Shown here piece after piece: positions 4,988 to 12,305 of a stretch of 14,006 bases of DNA (the stretch's first letter is position 1; the number at the start of each line of letters is the position of its first letter). The stretch is taken from positions 1 to 14,006 of the forward strand of contig JAGTVD010000224.1 in NCBI GenBank assembly GCA_018224505.1, given 5' to 3'. Below the pieces are notes generated by a model, which worked only from the letters and a program-made list of their open reading frames with translations, ran no database searches and had not been told where the DNA came from. The translations under genes and the position numbers were made by a program. The DNA comes from Desulfatitalea sp. GTDB taxonomy: Bacteria; Desulfobacterota; Desulfobacteria; Desulfobacterales; Desulfosarcinaceae.

Positions 4988-6009
4988 ATCGCATTGGAGT
5001 GCGGCGAAAAGCGTATACCGGTGATGTGGTCTTTACGGAAGTCGAAAAGCACTCTTTTTTGACCAGCAAAGGACAGCTCCACAACCGGTGTTTCAATAAC
5101 ACGCCCGATGACCCCGGCGTCGATTTTACGCTCTGTGAAGAGTTCCTTAACCTTGGCCGTGTTGCGGGAAGGAACCGCAAGAATAAAACCATAACTTTGA
5201 AAACACAACACCCAATCCAAGATTTCCAATCCTTCAGGTCTTGGAACAGCATCAAGATCGATGATTGCCCCACGGCCGCTGTTTTCCATCATGATGGCTG
5301 CAGTTCCAATGATTCCAGCGTTGCTGACATCCTTGGCGGCGACTGCCCATTCCCGCTCAGCAATGGTTACCATCACCTCCAGGCGTCGGCGCAGCTGCTC
5401 CGCATTTTTTCCGGAATTGGCATCCCAACTCACTACCGACTGGCAACCTGGCCGCCCGTCCAGATCTACGGCAAGCAATATGTCGTCCCCGACAGCCGCC
5501 AGGTGACTGCGCATTAATTTTTGCGCATATCCAAGAATAGCCACGCTCAAGGCCGGCTGATCCGTTGGTGCTTCGGGATGGGTATGCCCGCCAAGCATGG
5601 GCACTTGAAGCTTTTCGCAGCCTTTTGCGATCCCGGCCACAATCTGGGCCCGCTGGTTCCCATCACCACTGGATAAAACGTTGACCAGGCCAATGGGACG
5701 TCCCCCCATCGCGTAAATATCATTCACCGTCACCATGATCGATGCTTTGCCGGCGGCATAGGGTTCATTGACCAATAGCTGAGTCATCATACCGTCCGCG
5801 GCAAGCAGCAGAAAGCCATCATGCCAGGGAACAATGGCGGCGTCGTCGCCATAATTTGGAAGTTGTTTCCCATATCGGTGCGTTTGGCTTAAAATATTAT
5901 ACACATCCCGAATGGGATGTTTTCGTATCACACCGGCAGAGTGACTTATTTTGTCAACAACTGCTTGCAGCATCGCTGCCGGGTCGCTTGTCCGGGTCGA
6001 GGACCTCAT
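4984..6009 (-). CDS. AIR-synthase-like (PurM/SelD/ThiL superfamily) protein, sll0787-like
   Basis: A 341-residue ATP-binding protein of the PurM-like superfamily. Signature segments are NYGDDAAIVP (nucleotide/Mg binding), VNDIYAMGGRP in the N-terminal domain, GGHTHPE, and KDVSNAGIIGT in the C-terminal domain. This superfamily forms acyl- or amino-phosphate type intermediates, but the reaction of this branch is not known. The neighbouring radical SAM-GNAT gene points to the sll0787 family of the Nit1C neighbourhood rather than to purine synthesis or to methanogenesis marker 2, its close relative. It starts 15 bases after the radical SAM stop, with a weak GAGGT about 11 bases upstream. An internal ATG at codon 13 is a possible alternative start. 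Confidence 0.82.
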   Translation of the reverse strand: MRSSTRTSDPAAMLQAVVDKISHSAGVIRKHPIRDVYNILSQTHRYGKQLPNYGDDAAIVPWHDGFLLLAADGMMTQLLVNEPYAAGKASIMVTVNDIYAMGGRPIGLVNVLSSGDGNQRAQIVAGIAKGCEKLQVPMLGGHTHPEAPTDQPALSVAILGYAQKLMRSHLAAVGDDILLAVDLDGRPGCQSVVSWDANSGKNAEQLRRRLEVMVTIAEREWAVAAKDVSNAGIIGTAAIMMENSGRGAIIDLDAVPRPEGLEILDWVLCFQSYGFILAVPSRNTAKVKELFTERKIDAGVIGRVIETPVVELSFAGQKRVLFDFRKDHITGIRFSPHSNAI

Positions 6010-6024
6010 TGGCTTTGTATGACC

Positions 6025-7608
6025 TCAATTTTCAGGATCGGAGTTCAAATCGGCCCTCATCAGCTGATGTGGCTTGCCCATGTGATGAGTGATAGCCCCA
6101 ACGGTTTCCCAACCGATTTTTTTAAAGAAAGGAATATTCTGCTCCTGGATATGAGCCGTAAAAAGCTTACACCCCTGGCGTTTCACCTGTTGCATCGCTT
6201 CTCTGACCAACCCGGCGCCAACACTGCTCATCCGATATGCTTTCCGGACCGCTAAACGGCCGCCGATCCAATGGCCGCTATCGTTTGCCGGAAACACCCT
6301 TACGGTCCCGACGACCGTTTGACCCGCCGTGGCAACAATATGAATGCTGTCGACATCGTGCTCGTCCAAATCGGTATCAGAAAACATGGCCTGCTCGAGG
6401 ACAAAAACATCTCTGCGAATGGCGCGCGCCGATCTGAATTCGTACGGTGTCCGGCAACGGTGATAAACCAGCTCGGCTGGAGGGCGCTCGTAGGCTGCCA
6501 ATGCACTGCAGGCTCCGCAGCGGACACAACCGGCCTTGCAACCGGCGGCGGTCAATCCTTTTTTGAATAGGATATCCGCAACTGCTTCATAAATGGGATG
6601 CATCAGACTGGCTGCGGGCGGACGGGTGACGGCACGACGGGTACCGGCAATCGGCCGGAAAGGCACGACAAAAGGATAAACGCCCATGTCAGCCAGCGTC
6701 TCGCTGCCCTTCAGGAGGCTCGTGACGGGCTCACCCAGACCCGCAATCAGAAAACTGCTCACCTGGTTGGGCCCGAAAAGCGCAACCGCTCTTTCCCAAG
6801 TCTTATAGTATTGGGCCAGTCCGATACGCGCCTTCGAAGGAGCCACACGCGCCAGGGTGGCTGCATCAAAACTTTCAAGATGGATCCCTACGGTGTCCAC
6901 ACCGGCATGATAAAGGGAGTCGATGTCCTCAATGTTTGCCGGTGGCGCAAACTGTACATGCACAGGCAGGCCGGATGCATTTTTGACGGCTGCGGTGCAT
7001 TCGGCCAGATAAGCGATTTCAGACCCGGGCGGTTCTCCAGTGCCGGAAGTCAGAACCACGTGCGACACCCGATCCATGGCCTTTGCAAATCCAGCCACTT
7101 CGGCCAATTGCACTGGTGTCTTTCGCGCAAGGGTCATCCTGCTTTTCAAAGATAGCTCAATGCCACAAAAATCGCACTGTTCATCATTACGCCAGTGCCG
7201 GCAGGTCTGCAGCACGGTGGTTGCCAGACAATCCATACCGTGCAGCAAAGCCACTTTGCGGTAATCGATCCCATCGGTGGTTTGCCGACGATAAAAGGCC
7301 GGCTCGGGCACCACCTCAACGGGTGTCAGGAATTGCCCATCCTTATAAATAGCCCATCCATGTGGGCCATCATGCAGGCAATAGGGTGATGCGATCGCAT
7401 AAGCACTGCTGATGGAGGCGTTGACCGGCATGCCGCCAATGAGCAAGGCACGCCCTTCGGCCGGGCCGGCTCCGCTTTCACGCCCGCTGACGTCGGCCGG
7501 CACGCGAATACCGGAACTTAAAATATCCCCTATGATTTCCCGCACAAGAAGATGTTTTCCAGCAGGAACTGAGGGTCTTTCAATGAATGGTTTTGGTTGT
7601 AATGGCAT
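6025..7608 (-). CDS. Radical SAM - GNAT acetyltransferase fusion (MSMEG_0568/sll0785 plus sll0786 type)
   Basis: A 527-residue two-domain cytoplasmic protein. Residues about 1-375 look like the MSMEG_0568/sll0785 radical SAM family. The cluster motif is unusual, C136-x8-C145-D-F-C148, preceded by HGMDCLATTV. VVLTSGTGEPP (184-194) and VGIHLES (240-246) follow the radical SAM barrel pattern, and C357-x3-C361-x2-C364-x2-C367 could hold an auxiliary Fe-S cluster. Residues about 380-527 are a GNAT domain with acetyl-CoA motif A in RLAVRKAYRMSSVGAGLVRE (451-470). In the Nit1C cluster these are normally separate neighbouring genes, so the fusion supports a joint function. The ATG at 7608 has no obvious ribosome site. 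It is the first gene of a four-gene operon after a terminator. The substrate is unknown. Confidence 0.82.
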   Translation of the reverse strand: MPLQPKPFIERPSVPAGKHLLVREIIGDILSSGIRVPADVSGRESGAGPAEGRALLIGGMPVNASISSAYAIASPYCLHDGPHGWAIYKDGQFLTPVEVVPEPAFYRRQTTDGIDYRKVALLHGMDCLATTVLQTCRHWRNDEQCDFCGIELSLKSRMTLARKTPVQLAEVAGFAKAMDRVSHVVLTSGTGEPPGSEIAYLAECTAAVKNASGLPVHVQFAPPANIEDIDSLYHAGVDTVGIHLESFDAATLARVAPSKARIGLAQYYKTWERAVALFGPNQVSSFLIAGLGEPVTSLLKGSETLADMGVYPFVVPFRPIAGTRRAVTRPPAASLMHPIYEAVADILFKKGLTAAGCKAGCVRCGACSALAAYERPPAELVYHRCRTPYEFRSARAIRRDVFVLEQAMFSDTDLDEHDVDSIHIVATAGQTVVGTVRVFPANDSGHWIGGRLAVRKAYRMSSVGAGLVREAMQQVKRQGCKLFTAHIQEQNIPFFKKIGWETVGAITHHMGKPHQLMRADLNSDPEN

Positions 7609-7720
7609 GTGGATCTTATATCACACCAGTTGAGCGAATCATATTGCATTTTGCACAAGTCTGGCCGTTTGCCCGCAGGTGGTGATAGCGCATCGTTGTG
7701 GTGTTATTAACAACGAAGTG
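7609..7720 (-). other. Upstream region of the radical SAM operon
   Basis: This gap between the dehydrogenase terminator and the radical SAM start should hold the operon promoter. A TATGAT box is visible on the minus strand around 7640-7645, but no good -35 sits at the usual distance. A short inverted repeat, CGTTG/CAACG (7693-7697 with 7711-7715), surrounds TGGTGTTATTAA and could be an operator. No gene is seen. Confidence 0.25.
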
Positions 7721-7722
7721 AC

Positions 7723-7766
7723 AAAAACCGGATTCACAGCGCGGATGGAGTCCTGTGAATCCGGTT
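7723..7766 (-). terminator. Strong rho-independent terminator of the dehydrogenase gene
   Basis: AACCGGATTCACAG (7726-7739) and its exact complement CTGTGAATCCGGTT (7753-7766) form a 14-base-pair stem around a 13-base loop. Read on the minus strand it begins six bases after the dehydrogenase stop and ends in TTTTT (7727-7723). It separates the ureohydrolase-dehydrogenase unit from the radical SAM operon. Confidence 0.88.
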
Positions 7767-7772
7767 CTATGG

Positions 7773-9365
7773 TTATTCTTTACATGTCGGCATAGACGTA
7801 ATGGTCCCGTCCCAGGTATCCACTTTGCCAGTGTGCTCGACTTCCTCTGAAAACCAGGTAGCGGTCACGTTCTTGGTTTCGGTGAAAAAGGCGAATCCGT
7901 CCTTGCCCATGACATGCAAGTCGCCGAAAAAGGAATTTTTGTGTCCGGTAAAGCCGAAAATGCCGAGCGGCACCGGAATGCCCACATTGATGCCCACCAT
8001 GCCCGCATCGGTGCGTTTTGAAAACTCACGGGCATAAAAGCCGTTCTGAGTATATATGACCGATCCGTTGGCGAACCGGCTGGCATTCATCAGGGTGATA
8101 CCTTCTTCAAAGTTTTTAACACGCTTGACGCACAACACCGGTCCGAAGATTTCTTCCCGGCCTATGGACATTTCCTCGGTAACATGATCGAAAATGGTCG
8201 GACCAATGAAAAAACCATCTTCGCATCCCGACGGGACTTGAGGATTGCGCCCGTCCACAATCAGCTCTGCACCTTCCTCCACCCCGGTGCGTATCCAGTC
8301 CAAAACAAACTTCATATGCCCCTCGTTGACCACCGGGCCAACATCCGTGGTTTTTTCATAGGCTTTGCCGAGCTTTATTTGGGCCGCAAAATTCTTCAAA
8401 TGGCACACGAGTTCATCGGCAATCGCCTCCTCCACCACAATGACCGGTAGCGCCATGCAACGTTGACCGGCACACCCACTAAAAGCATTGATAATACCCC
8501 GCGCTGCCCGCTCGATTTTACAATCCCGCAGCACCAGTGCGTGGTTTTTGGCTTCCGTCAAAGCCTGCACCCGTTTTCCGTTGGCGGCGGCCGTCTGGTA
8601 TATGTGAAGACCCACTTTGGTGGAGCCGACAAAGGAAACACCTTTTATGTCCGGATGCCGCAGCAGAATCTCCGCCTCGTTGCGACCGGCTGTGACAACA
8701 TTGATCACACCGTCCGGAATTCCTGCTTCCTGCCATAGTTCCATCATGCGCATGGAAGACTGTGGGACGAAACTGGCTGCCTTCAAAACCATACAATTGC
8801 CGGTGGCGATACAAATCGGGGTCATCCAGCCATGGGGAATCATCGCCGGAAAATTCCAAGGCGCAATACCGGCAAAAACCCCCAAGGGATGGTGATACAG
8901 TACCGTATCATACCCTTTGCTGACGTTCATCAAAGACTCGCCCTTCATCAAATGGGGCGCACCGCAGGCAAACTCGACCACCTCCGTCACCTTGAGGATA
9001 TCCCCCATGGCTTCATCCCATTTCTTTCCCATTTCAAACGCCAGTAAGTAAGAGAGCTCTTCAAGGTGTTTATCCAAAAGGTGCTTCATGTGGTATAGCA
9101 CTTGAACCCTTTTGCTGACGGGCGTATCGGACCATTTTGGAAAAGCGGCTTTCGCTGACGAAATCGCGGATTCCACCTCTTCCGGCAAGCACTGCGGTGC
9201 AAGCGCTATGATCTCACCTGTGGAGGGGTTGTAGCAGTCCATGTATTTCTTTGTTTTAGACTCCTGCCACTGGCCGTTGACATGGTATTTTAGTTTTTTC
9301 GGAGCATTTTCCTTCTCACCGGCTGCTGGTGGGAAAAAATATCTGTTCTGGTCATTCTCGGACAT
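7773..9365 (-). CDS. mmsA: CoA-acylating methylmalonate/malonate-semialdehyde dehydrogenase
   Basis: A 530-residue NAD-dependent aldehyde dehydrogenase that converts methylmalonate semialdehyde to propionyl-CoA, or malonate semialdehyde to acetyl-CoA, with loss of CO2. Evidence includes APWNFPAMIP with N171, the catalytic FSGCAGQRCMA segment with C303, EEIFGPVL, and the family-typical C-terminal GINVGIPVPLGIFGFTG and KNSFFGDLHVMG. As in other members, the usual general-base Glu is missing (EAKNH at 271-275). The NAD-contact segment that is usually KPSE reads KAAS here, a departure worth noting. About 28 N-terminal and 20 C-terminal residues extend beyond the usual ~500. GGAG lies eight bases before ATG 9365. 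It follows the ureohydrolase gene by 75 bases and ends in a strong terminator, suggesting linked amine or beta-alanine-type catabolism. Confidence 0.93.
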   Translation of the reverse strand: MSENDQNRYFFPPAAGEKENAPKKLKYHVNGQWQESKTKKYMDCYNPSTGEIIALAPQCLPEEVESAISSAKAAFPKWSDTPVSKRVQVLYHMKHLLDKHLEELSYLLAFEMGKKWDEAMGDILKVTEVVEFACGAPHLMKGESLMNVSKGYDTVLYHHPLGVFAGIAPWNFPAMIPHGWMTPICIATGNCMVLKAASFVPQSSMRMMELWQEAGIPDGVINVVTAGRNEAEILLRHPDIKGVSFVGSTKVGLHIYQTAAANGKRVQALTEAKNHALVLRDCKIERAARGIINAFSGCAGQRCMALPVIVVEEAIADELVCHLKNFAAQIKLGKAYEKTTDVGPVVNEGHMKFVLDWIRTGVEEGAELIVDGRNPQVPSGCEDGFFIGPTIFDHVTEEMSIGREEIFGPVLCVKRVKNFEEGITLMNASRFANGSVIYTQNGFYAREFSKRTDAGMVGINVGIPVPLGIFGFTGHKNSFFGDLHVMGKDGFAFFTETKNVTATWFSEEVEHTGKVDTWDGTITSMPTCKE

Positions 9366-9440
9366 GTTGGCTTCTCCCTTCTATAAAATTGGTTTCCTGT
9401 TTCCTATAATTGGTTGGTAATACATGGCAGATTTATAACG

Positions 9441-10508
9441 TTACACCGCCAGATCAAAAACCATCTGCGTGATCAAGCTGGCGGCGATCTGATAGGTCTG
9501 ATCCGTTCCTGCACCGACGCGCTGTCCGGCGGTGCGGGGATTGATTTCGGTAATGTCCAGCCCGACAAGTTCCAGATCTGGACCGCCAATTGAACCGATC
9601 ATGGCTGCTAATCGGTAGATCTGCTTTTCTCCAAGACCCTGCCAATTCTTGAATCGGACGCCTTCCACGGCATTGCGAGCGCCGATATCCATGTCAATGG
9701 ATAGATATGCATAGGGTGTTTGTATTTTCTTTAGCAAACTTTTGACTTTGGTGGGCTGCATCTGGCAGTCCTGCCGGGTGATAAGCGTGGCCCCCCTGCG
9801 CCTGAGTTCACTGTAAACCTCGACATACTCCGCAATACGCGGATCATCGATGCGAAAAGCCTTTTTGGGCGGATAATCGCTGATGCCGATAATGTACAGA
9901 TCACGCGGGTCCAGAATGCCATCGTCCAGCAGGTGGTGGACAAATGTGCTGGCATTATAGCTTTCAGACCGTTGATGCAAGTAAGGGTCATTGGTATCGT
10001 AGATGGACCCCTTGTTGGTGGCCGCATCATACAGGATCGCGCCGGCCAGCCGCGACATGGGAACAGCGTCGGTATGGCTGTCAAGCACCAACAACGAAAG
10101 ATTACTCCGACCATAGTGTTCGGCCAAAGCTTTGTACGCACCACCGCTCAAGGCGTGATCGACAGCAATCAGACAGGGAAAATCCGGCAGGATTTCGTTC
10201 TTGACCATACTTTCAACTGCACCGGCAAATTCCCGGCATCCATTTCTGTCAATAAAATTTACATAGTGCTCAACATTGACACGCGCACGTTCCTCGATTG
10301 GCGGTATGGGACGCAACCATCCTGGAACAGGGATTGATCCGCGAATCTGCCATTTGTCAGGCGCAACAGCGTCCGCCAGCATCCCGGCGATGGGTTTCAG
10401 TGGATCATCCACAGATGGTCCGATGCTGTTCCAGTTTAGCTTTTCCTGGATGGCATCATGTTTTTCGTCACAATCCAGTGGACAGCCGAAGAAAATGACT
10501 TTTTTCAT
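9441..10508 (-). CDS. Arginase/agmatinase-superfamily ureohydrolase, substrate unknown
   Basis: A 355-residue binuclear-metal hydrolase of the ureohydrolase superfamily, which releases urea (or formamide) from guanidino compounds. All six metal ligands can be matched: H118 in IAVDHALSGG, D143-S-H145-T-D147 in LVLDSHTDA, and D272-M-D274 in YLSIDMDIG. The wording around them differs from classical arginases (GGDHS, DAHAD, SxDxDxxDP), and a roughly 100-residue N-terminal region is unfamiliar, so this is a divergent branch whose substrate should not be guessed from name alone. The ATG at 10508 (MKKVIFFGCPLDCD) is preferred over a TTG five codons upstream; neither has a strong ribosome site. The semialdehyde dehydrogenase follows after 75 bases, so the two may act in one degradation pathway. 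Confidence 0.82.
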   Translation of the reverse strand: MKKVIFFGCPLDCDEKHDAIQEKLNWNSIGPSVDDPLKPIAGMLADAVAPDKWQIRGSIPVPGWLRPIPPIEERARVNVEHYVNFIDRNGCREFAGAVESMVKNEILPDFPCLIAVDHALSGGAYKALAEHYGRSNLSLLVLDSHTDAVPMSRLAGAILYDAATNKGSIYDTNDPYLHQRSESYNASTFVHHLLDDGILDPRDLYIIGISDYPPKKAFRIDDPRIAEYVEVYSELRRRGATLITRQDCQMQPTKVKSLLKKIQTPYAYLSIDMDIGARNAVEGVRFKNWQGLGEKQIYRLAAMIGSIGGPDLELVGLDITEINPRTAGQRVGAGTDQTYQIAASLITQMVFDLAV

Positions 10509-10622
10509 TGCGGATCGAATCAATTTCCGAACGCACCCTTATAATCGATGTGAAACCAACCGCGATTGCCGATTTAGGAAAATGCCATAAGATGGACAGT
10601 GTGTCAACCATATATTTTAAAC

Positions 10623-10652
10623 ATTATAACATCTGATATTTAGACAAGTGAA
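10623..10652 (-). promoter_or_regulatory. Candidate sigma-70 type promoter for the ureohydrolase-dehydrogenase unit
   Basis: On the minus strand a perfect TATAAT (10628-10623) lies 18 bases after TTCACT (10652-10647, four of six matches to TTGACA). The -35 box falls inside the left arm of the 10648-10781 inverted repeat, so a protein or structure there could control it. A second TTGACA (10607-10602) lies closer to the gene but has only a poor -10. Confidence 0.45.
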
Positions 10653-10781
10653 CGTATACCCGAGAAAGCACAATCCCCGATACGCGCTGAAGTCTGATCC
10701 GCATCTAAAAACGGACAGGCATCATAACGATCAATCTCCACTCGACAGGATTGTGCACCCTTTGATCAGGCATACGTTCAC
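10648..10781. repeat. Composite inverted repeat (two-block stem) in a gene-free gap
   Basis: GTGAACGTAT (10648-10657) is exactly complementary to 10772-10781, and GCACAATCC (10668-10676) to 10748-10756, in correct nested order; CC/GG at 10659-10660 and 10769-10770 extends the outer stem. Inside, CTGATCCG (10694-10701) pairs with CGGACAG (10712-10718) with one bulged A. The whole forms a hairpin-like structure of about 134 bases. It sits in a 392-base gap (10509-10900) with no ORF of note. It may be a small RNA, a regulatory leader, or a relic of a mobile element. No T run follows on either strand. Confidence 0.5.
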
Positions 10782-10830
10782 CAGAATATAACTCTGTCAG
10801 ACCGATTGGCCTTGATGCATTGATTGACAC

Positions 10831-10898
10831 AAGCCGACAATGCCGCATAGCAACTTGGCATGATTCGGCATGGTTCACATCGGATGTGCTGCCGGCTT
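10831..10898. repeat. Nested inverted repeat just downstream of the methyltransferase stop
   Basis: AAGCCG (10831-10836) pairs with CGGCTT (10893-10898), ATGCCG (10840-10845) with CGGCAT (10866-10871), and CACAT/ATGTG (10876-10880 with 10884-10888) forms a small hairpin, giving a branched fold. It starts two bases after the methyltransferase stop on the minus strand, where a 3'-end or processing structure would be expected. There is no T run, so it is not a classical terminator. Confidence 0.35.
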
Positions 10899-10900
10899 CA

Positions 10901-11917
10901 CTATTTCAATTTAAAATAGTCATCCCGCGCTTTTTGCAACTGCAGCACGTTGTTCAGGGGTGACCCCGGCGCGATACCGCATCCGGGGGTCAGGAAATCA
11001 CAGCCGTTTTCCAGAGCGGCGATGGATTCCTTATAGCACGCTTCGGGTGTTCCCATAAAAAGAGTTGTGGCAGTGGCAACATTACCAAACACTTTAACCC
11101 CTTTGGGACGGGCGATTTCGACTGCCGCCTTCAAATTGGCCTTCTCTTCGATGCTGATTCCCGCGACACCAGTGTCGCACATAAATTCAATAATCGAATC
11201 GGTGTTGGCGCACACATGGAGCACCACCGGACCTTTGGCTTTCGCGCAAACCTGGGTCATCATCGGTTGCACAAACTGTTTCCAGGTTCTTGGGCTCATT
11301 AACGCCGGACCGGAAGAAGGCTCTGCAAGCACGTAGTAATCAGCCCCCTGGTCAAATGCCCAATTAACCACATCGATCACCACTGCTGTAGTTACATCCA
11401 GAACCTGCTGGACCTTTTCCTTCTCCTTGAATGTCCATTTCATGAACTTTTCAGTGCCCACCAGATTGCAGGCAGCCGTCCAGGCACCTTCCGTTTCACC
11501 GAAAATGGCTACTTCGTCTCCCAATTTATCTTTCAGGATCTTGAACTGTTCTTTGTAGACCGGAAAACGCCCTTTTTCAAAAATGTTGTCCGGATAGGCC
11601 AATCCATCAAGGCTTTCAGCATAGGGGTGCTCTTTGATGTATTTCTGAAGATCGATTTTCGGCTCCCCTAAGGTGCAGCCCATTACTTCGCTAACGGCGG
11701 TAATGTCCCAGCCCATCGCCTTGCACCACTCAAAGCCGGCTTCAACATAGCCCAGCGCAAGGCCGGCCATGGCGACAGGATCAGTGTCGGCCAGCGGCCT
11801 TTCATGGCCCACTTTTTTCATGATATCAACCACGCCATAGGTGGTCGTACAGCCAACCGGCACGATATCCGACGCTTTGCCTTCCAGACGATTCATAAAG
11901 CGCTGCTTCAAATTCAT
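10901..11917 (-). CDS. MtaA/MtbA-like zinc methyltransferase of the uroporphyrinogen decarboxylase family
   Basis: A 338-residue cytoplasmic TIM-barrel protein. Members of this branch transfer methyl groups between a corrinoid protein and a thiol such as coenzyme M or another acceptor, or demethylate a substrate onto the corrinoid. The zinc site H234-V-C236 (VVLHVCANTD) and C313 (LTPGCGIAPGSP) match the HxC-xn-C pattern of MtaA/MtbA and set it apart from true heme-pathway HemE. The ATG at 11917 has a perfect AGGAGGT four bases upstream. It is the last gene after a permease and a two-helix membrane protein, and a stable hairpin lies just before it. No corrinoid-binding protein is encoded in the window, so its partner, substrate and acceptor remain unknown. 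Confidence 0.88.
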   Translation of the reverse strand: MNLKQRFMNRLEGKASDIVPVGCTTTYGVVDIMKKVGHERPLADTDPVAMAGLALGYVEAGFEWCKAMGWDITAVSEVMGCTLGEPKIDLQKYIKEHPYAESLDGLAYPDNIFEKGRFPVYKEQFKILKDKLGDEVAIFGETEGAWTAACNLVGTEKFMKWTFKEKEKVQQVLDVTTAVVIDVVNWAFDQGADYYVLAEPSSGPALMSPRTWKQFVQPMMTQVCAKAKGPVVLHVCANTDSIIEFMCDTGVAGISIEEKANLKAAVEIARPKGVKVFGNVATATTLFMGTPEACYKESIAALENGCDFLTPGCGIAPGSPLNNVLQLQKARDDYFKLK

Positions 11918-11951
11918 CTGTACCTCCTGTTTTAATATGAATTCCGTTTTT

Positions 11952-11981
11952 CGTTCGGGGGACCGCAGGGTCCCCCGGACG
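11952..11981 (-). promoter_or_regulatory. Very stable intercistronic hairpin before the methyltransferase gene
   Basis: Bases 11952-11964 and 11969-11981 pair over 13 positions with one mismatch, mostly G-C, around a four-base loop. It lies between the small membrane gene and the methyltransferase. On the transcribed minus strand it is followed by A residues rather than T, so it is not a standard terminator. It is more likely an mRNA processing or stability element that lets the last gene be expressed at a different level. Confidence 0.6.
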
Positions 11982-11992
11982 GTTGATCAAAC

Positions 11993-12226
11993 TCAACCAT
12001 TGAGCTTGCGCTTCACCTGCTGAATGCGACGACGAAAAAGGGGTTGATAGACAAACCAGAATACGGCCAGCCAACCAAACAGCAGCAAGCTTAAATGACT
12101 GCTATCCTGGTATAAATGTTTTATCGCCCAAATGCCGGCAAAAATCACCACCAGGCCAACAACCGTATATGGCAGGCCGGCTTTAATAAAAACCATCAAT
12201 CGCTGTTTCGCATCATTTTTTTGCAT
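11993..12226 (-). CDS. Small two-helix inner-membrane protein, function unknown
   Basis: A 77-residue protein with two hydrophobic segments, about 18-38 (LPYTVVGLVVIFAGIWAI) and 45-64 (LSLLLFGWLAVFWFVYQPLF), followed by a strongly basic tail RRRIQQVKRK that should face the cytoplasm. The ATG at 12226 is chosen for its GAAGG upstream; a GTG at 12271 would add 15 acidic residues. It lies 79 bases after the permease and 75 before the methyltransferase, so it may be a small accessory subunit of the permease. Confidence 0.65.
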   Translation of the reverse strand: MQKNDAKQRLMVFIKAGLPYTVVGLVVIFAGIWAIKHLYQDSSHLSLLLFGWLAVFWFVYQPLFRRRIQQVKRKLNG

Positions 12227-12305
12227 TTCGCATTCGCCTTCGCAATCATCATTGTTAAATGGTTCCAACACAATTCACGACGCAGGCAATCGGAATCATT
12301 AGCGT

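Noticed and set aside
10602..10607. TTGACA on the minus strand as the main promoter of the ureohydrolase gene
   Set aside because: At 17-base spacing the -10 position reads CATTTT, a poor match; the TATAAT promoter just upstream is better.
10509..10900. A tRNA or known housekeeping RNA in the gene-free gap
   Set aside because: No cloverleaf or conserved tRNA T-arm, SRP, tmRNA or RNase P core was recognisable; only the inverted repeats are supported.
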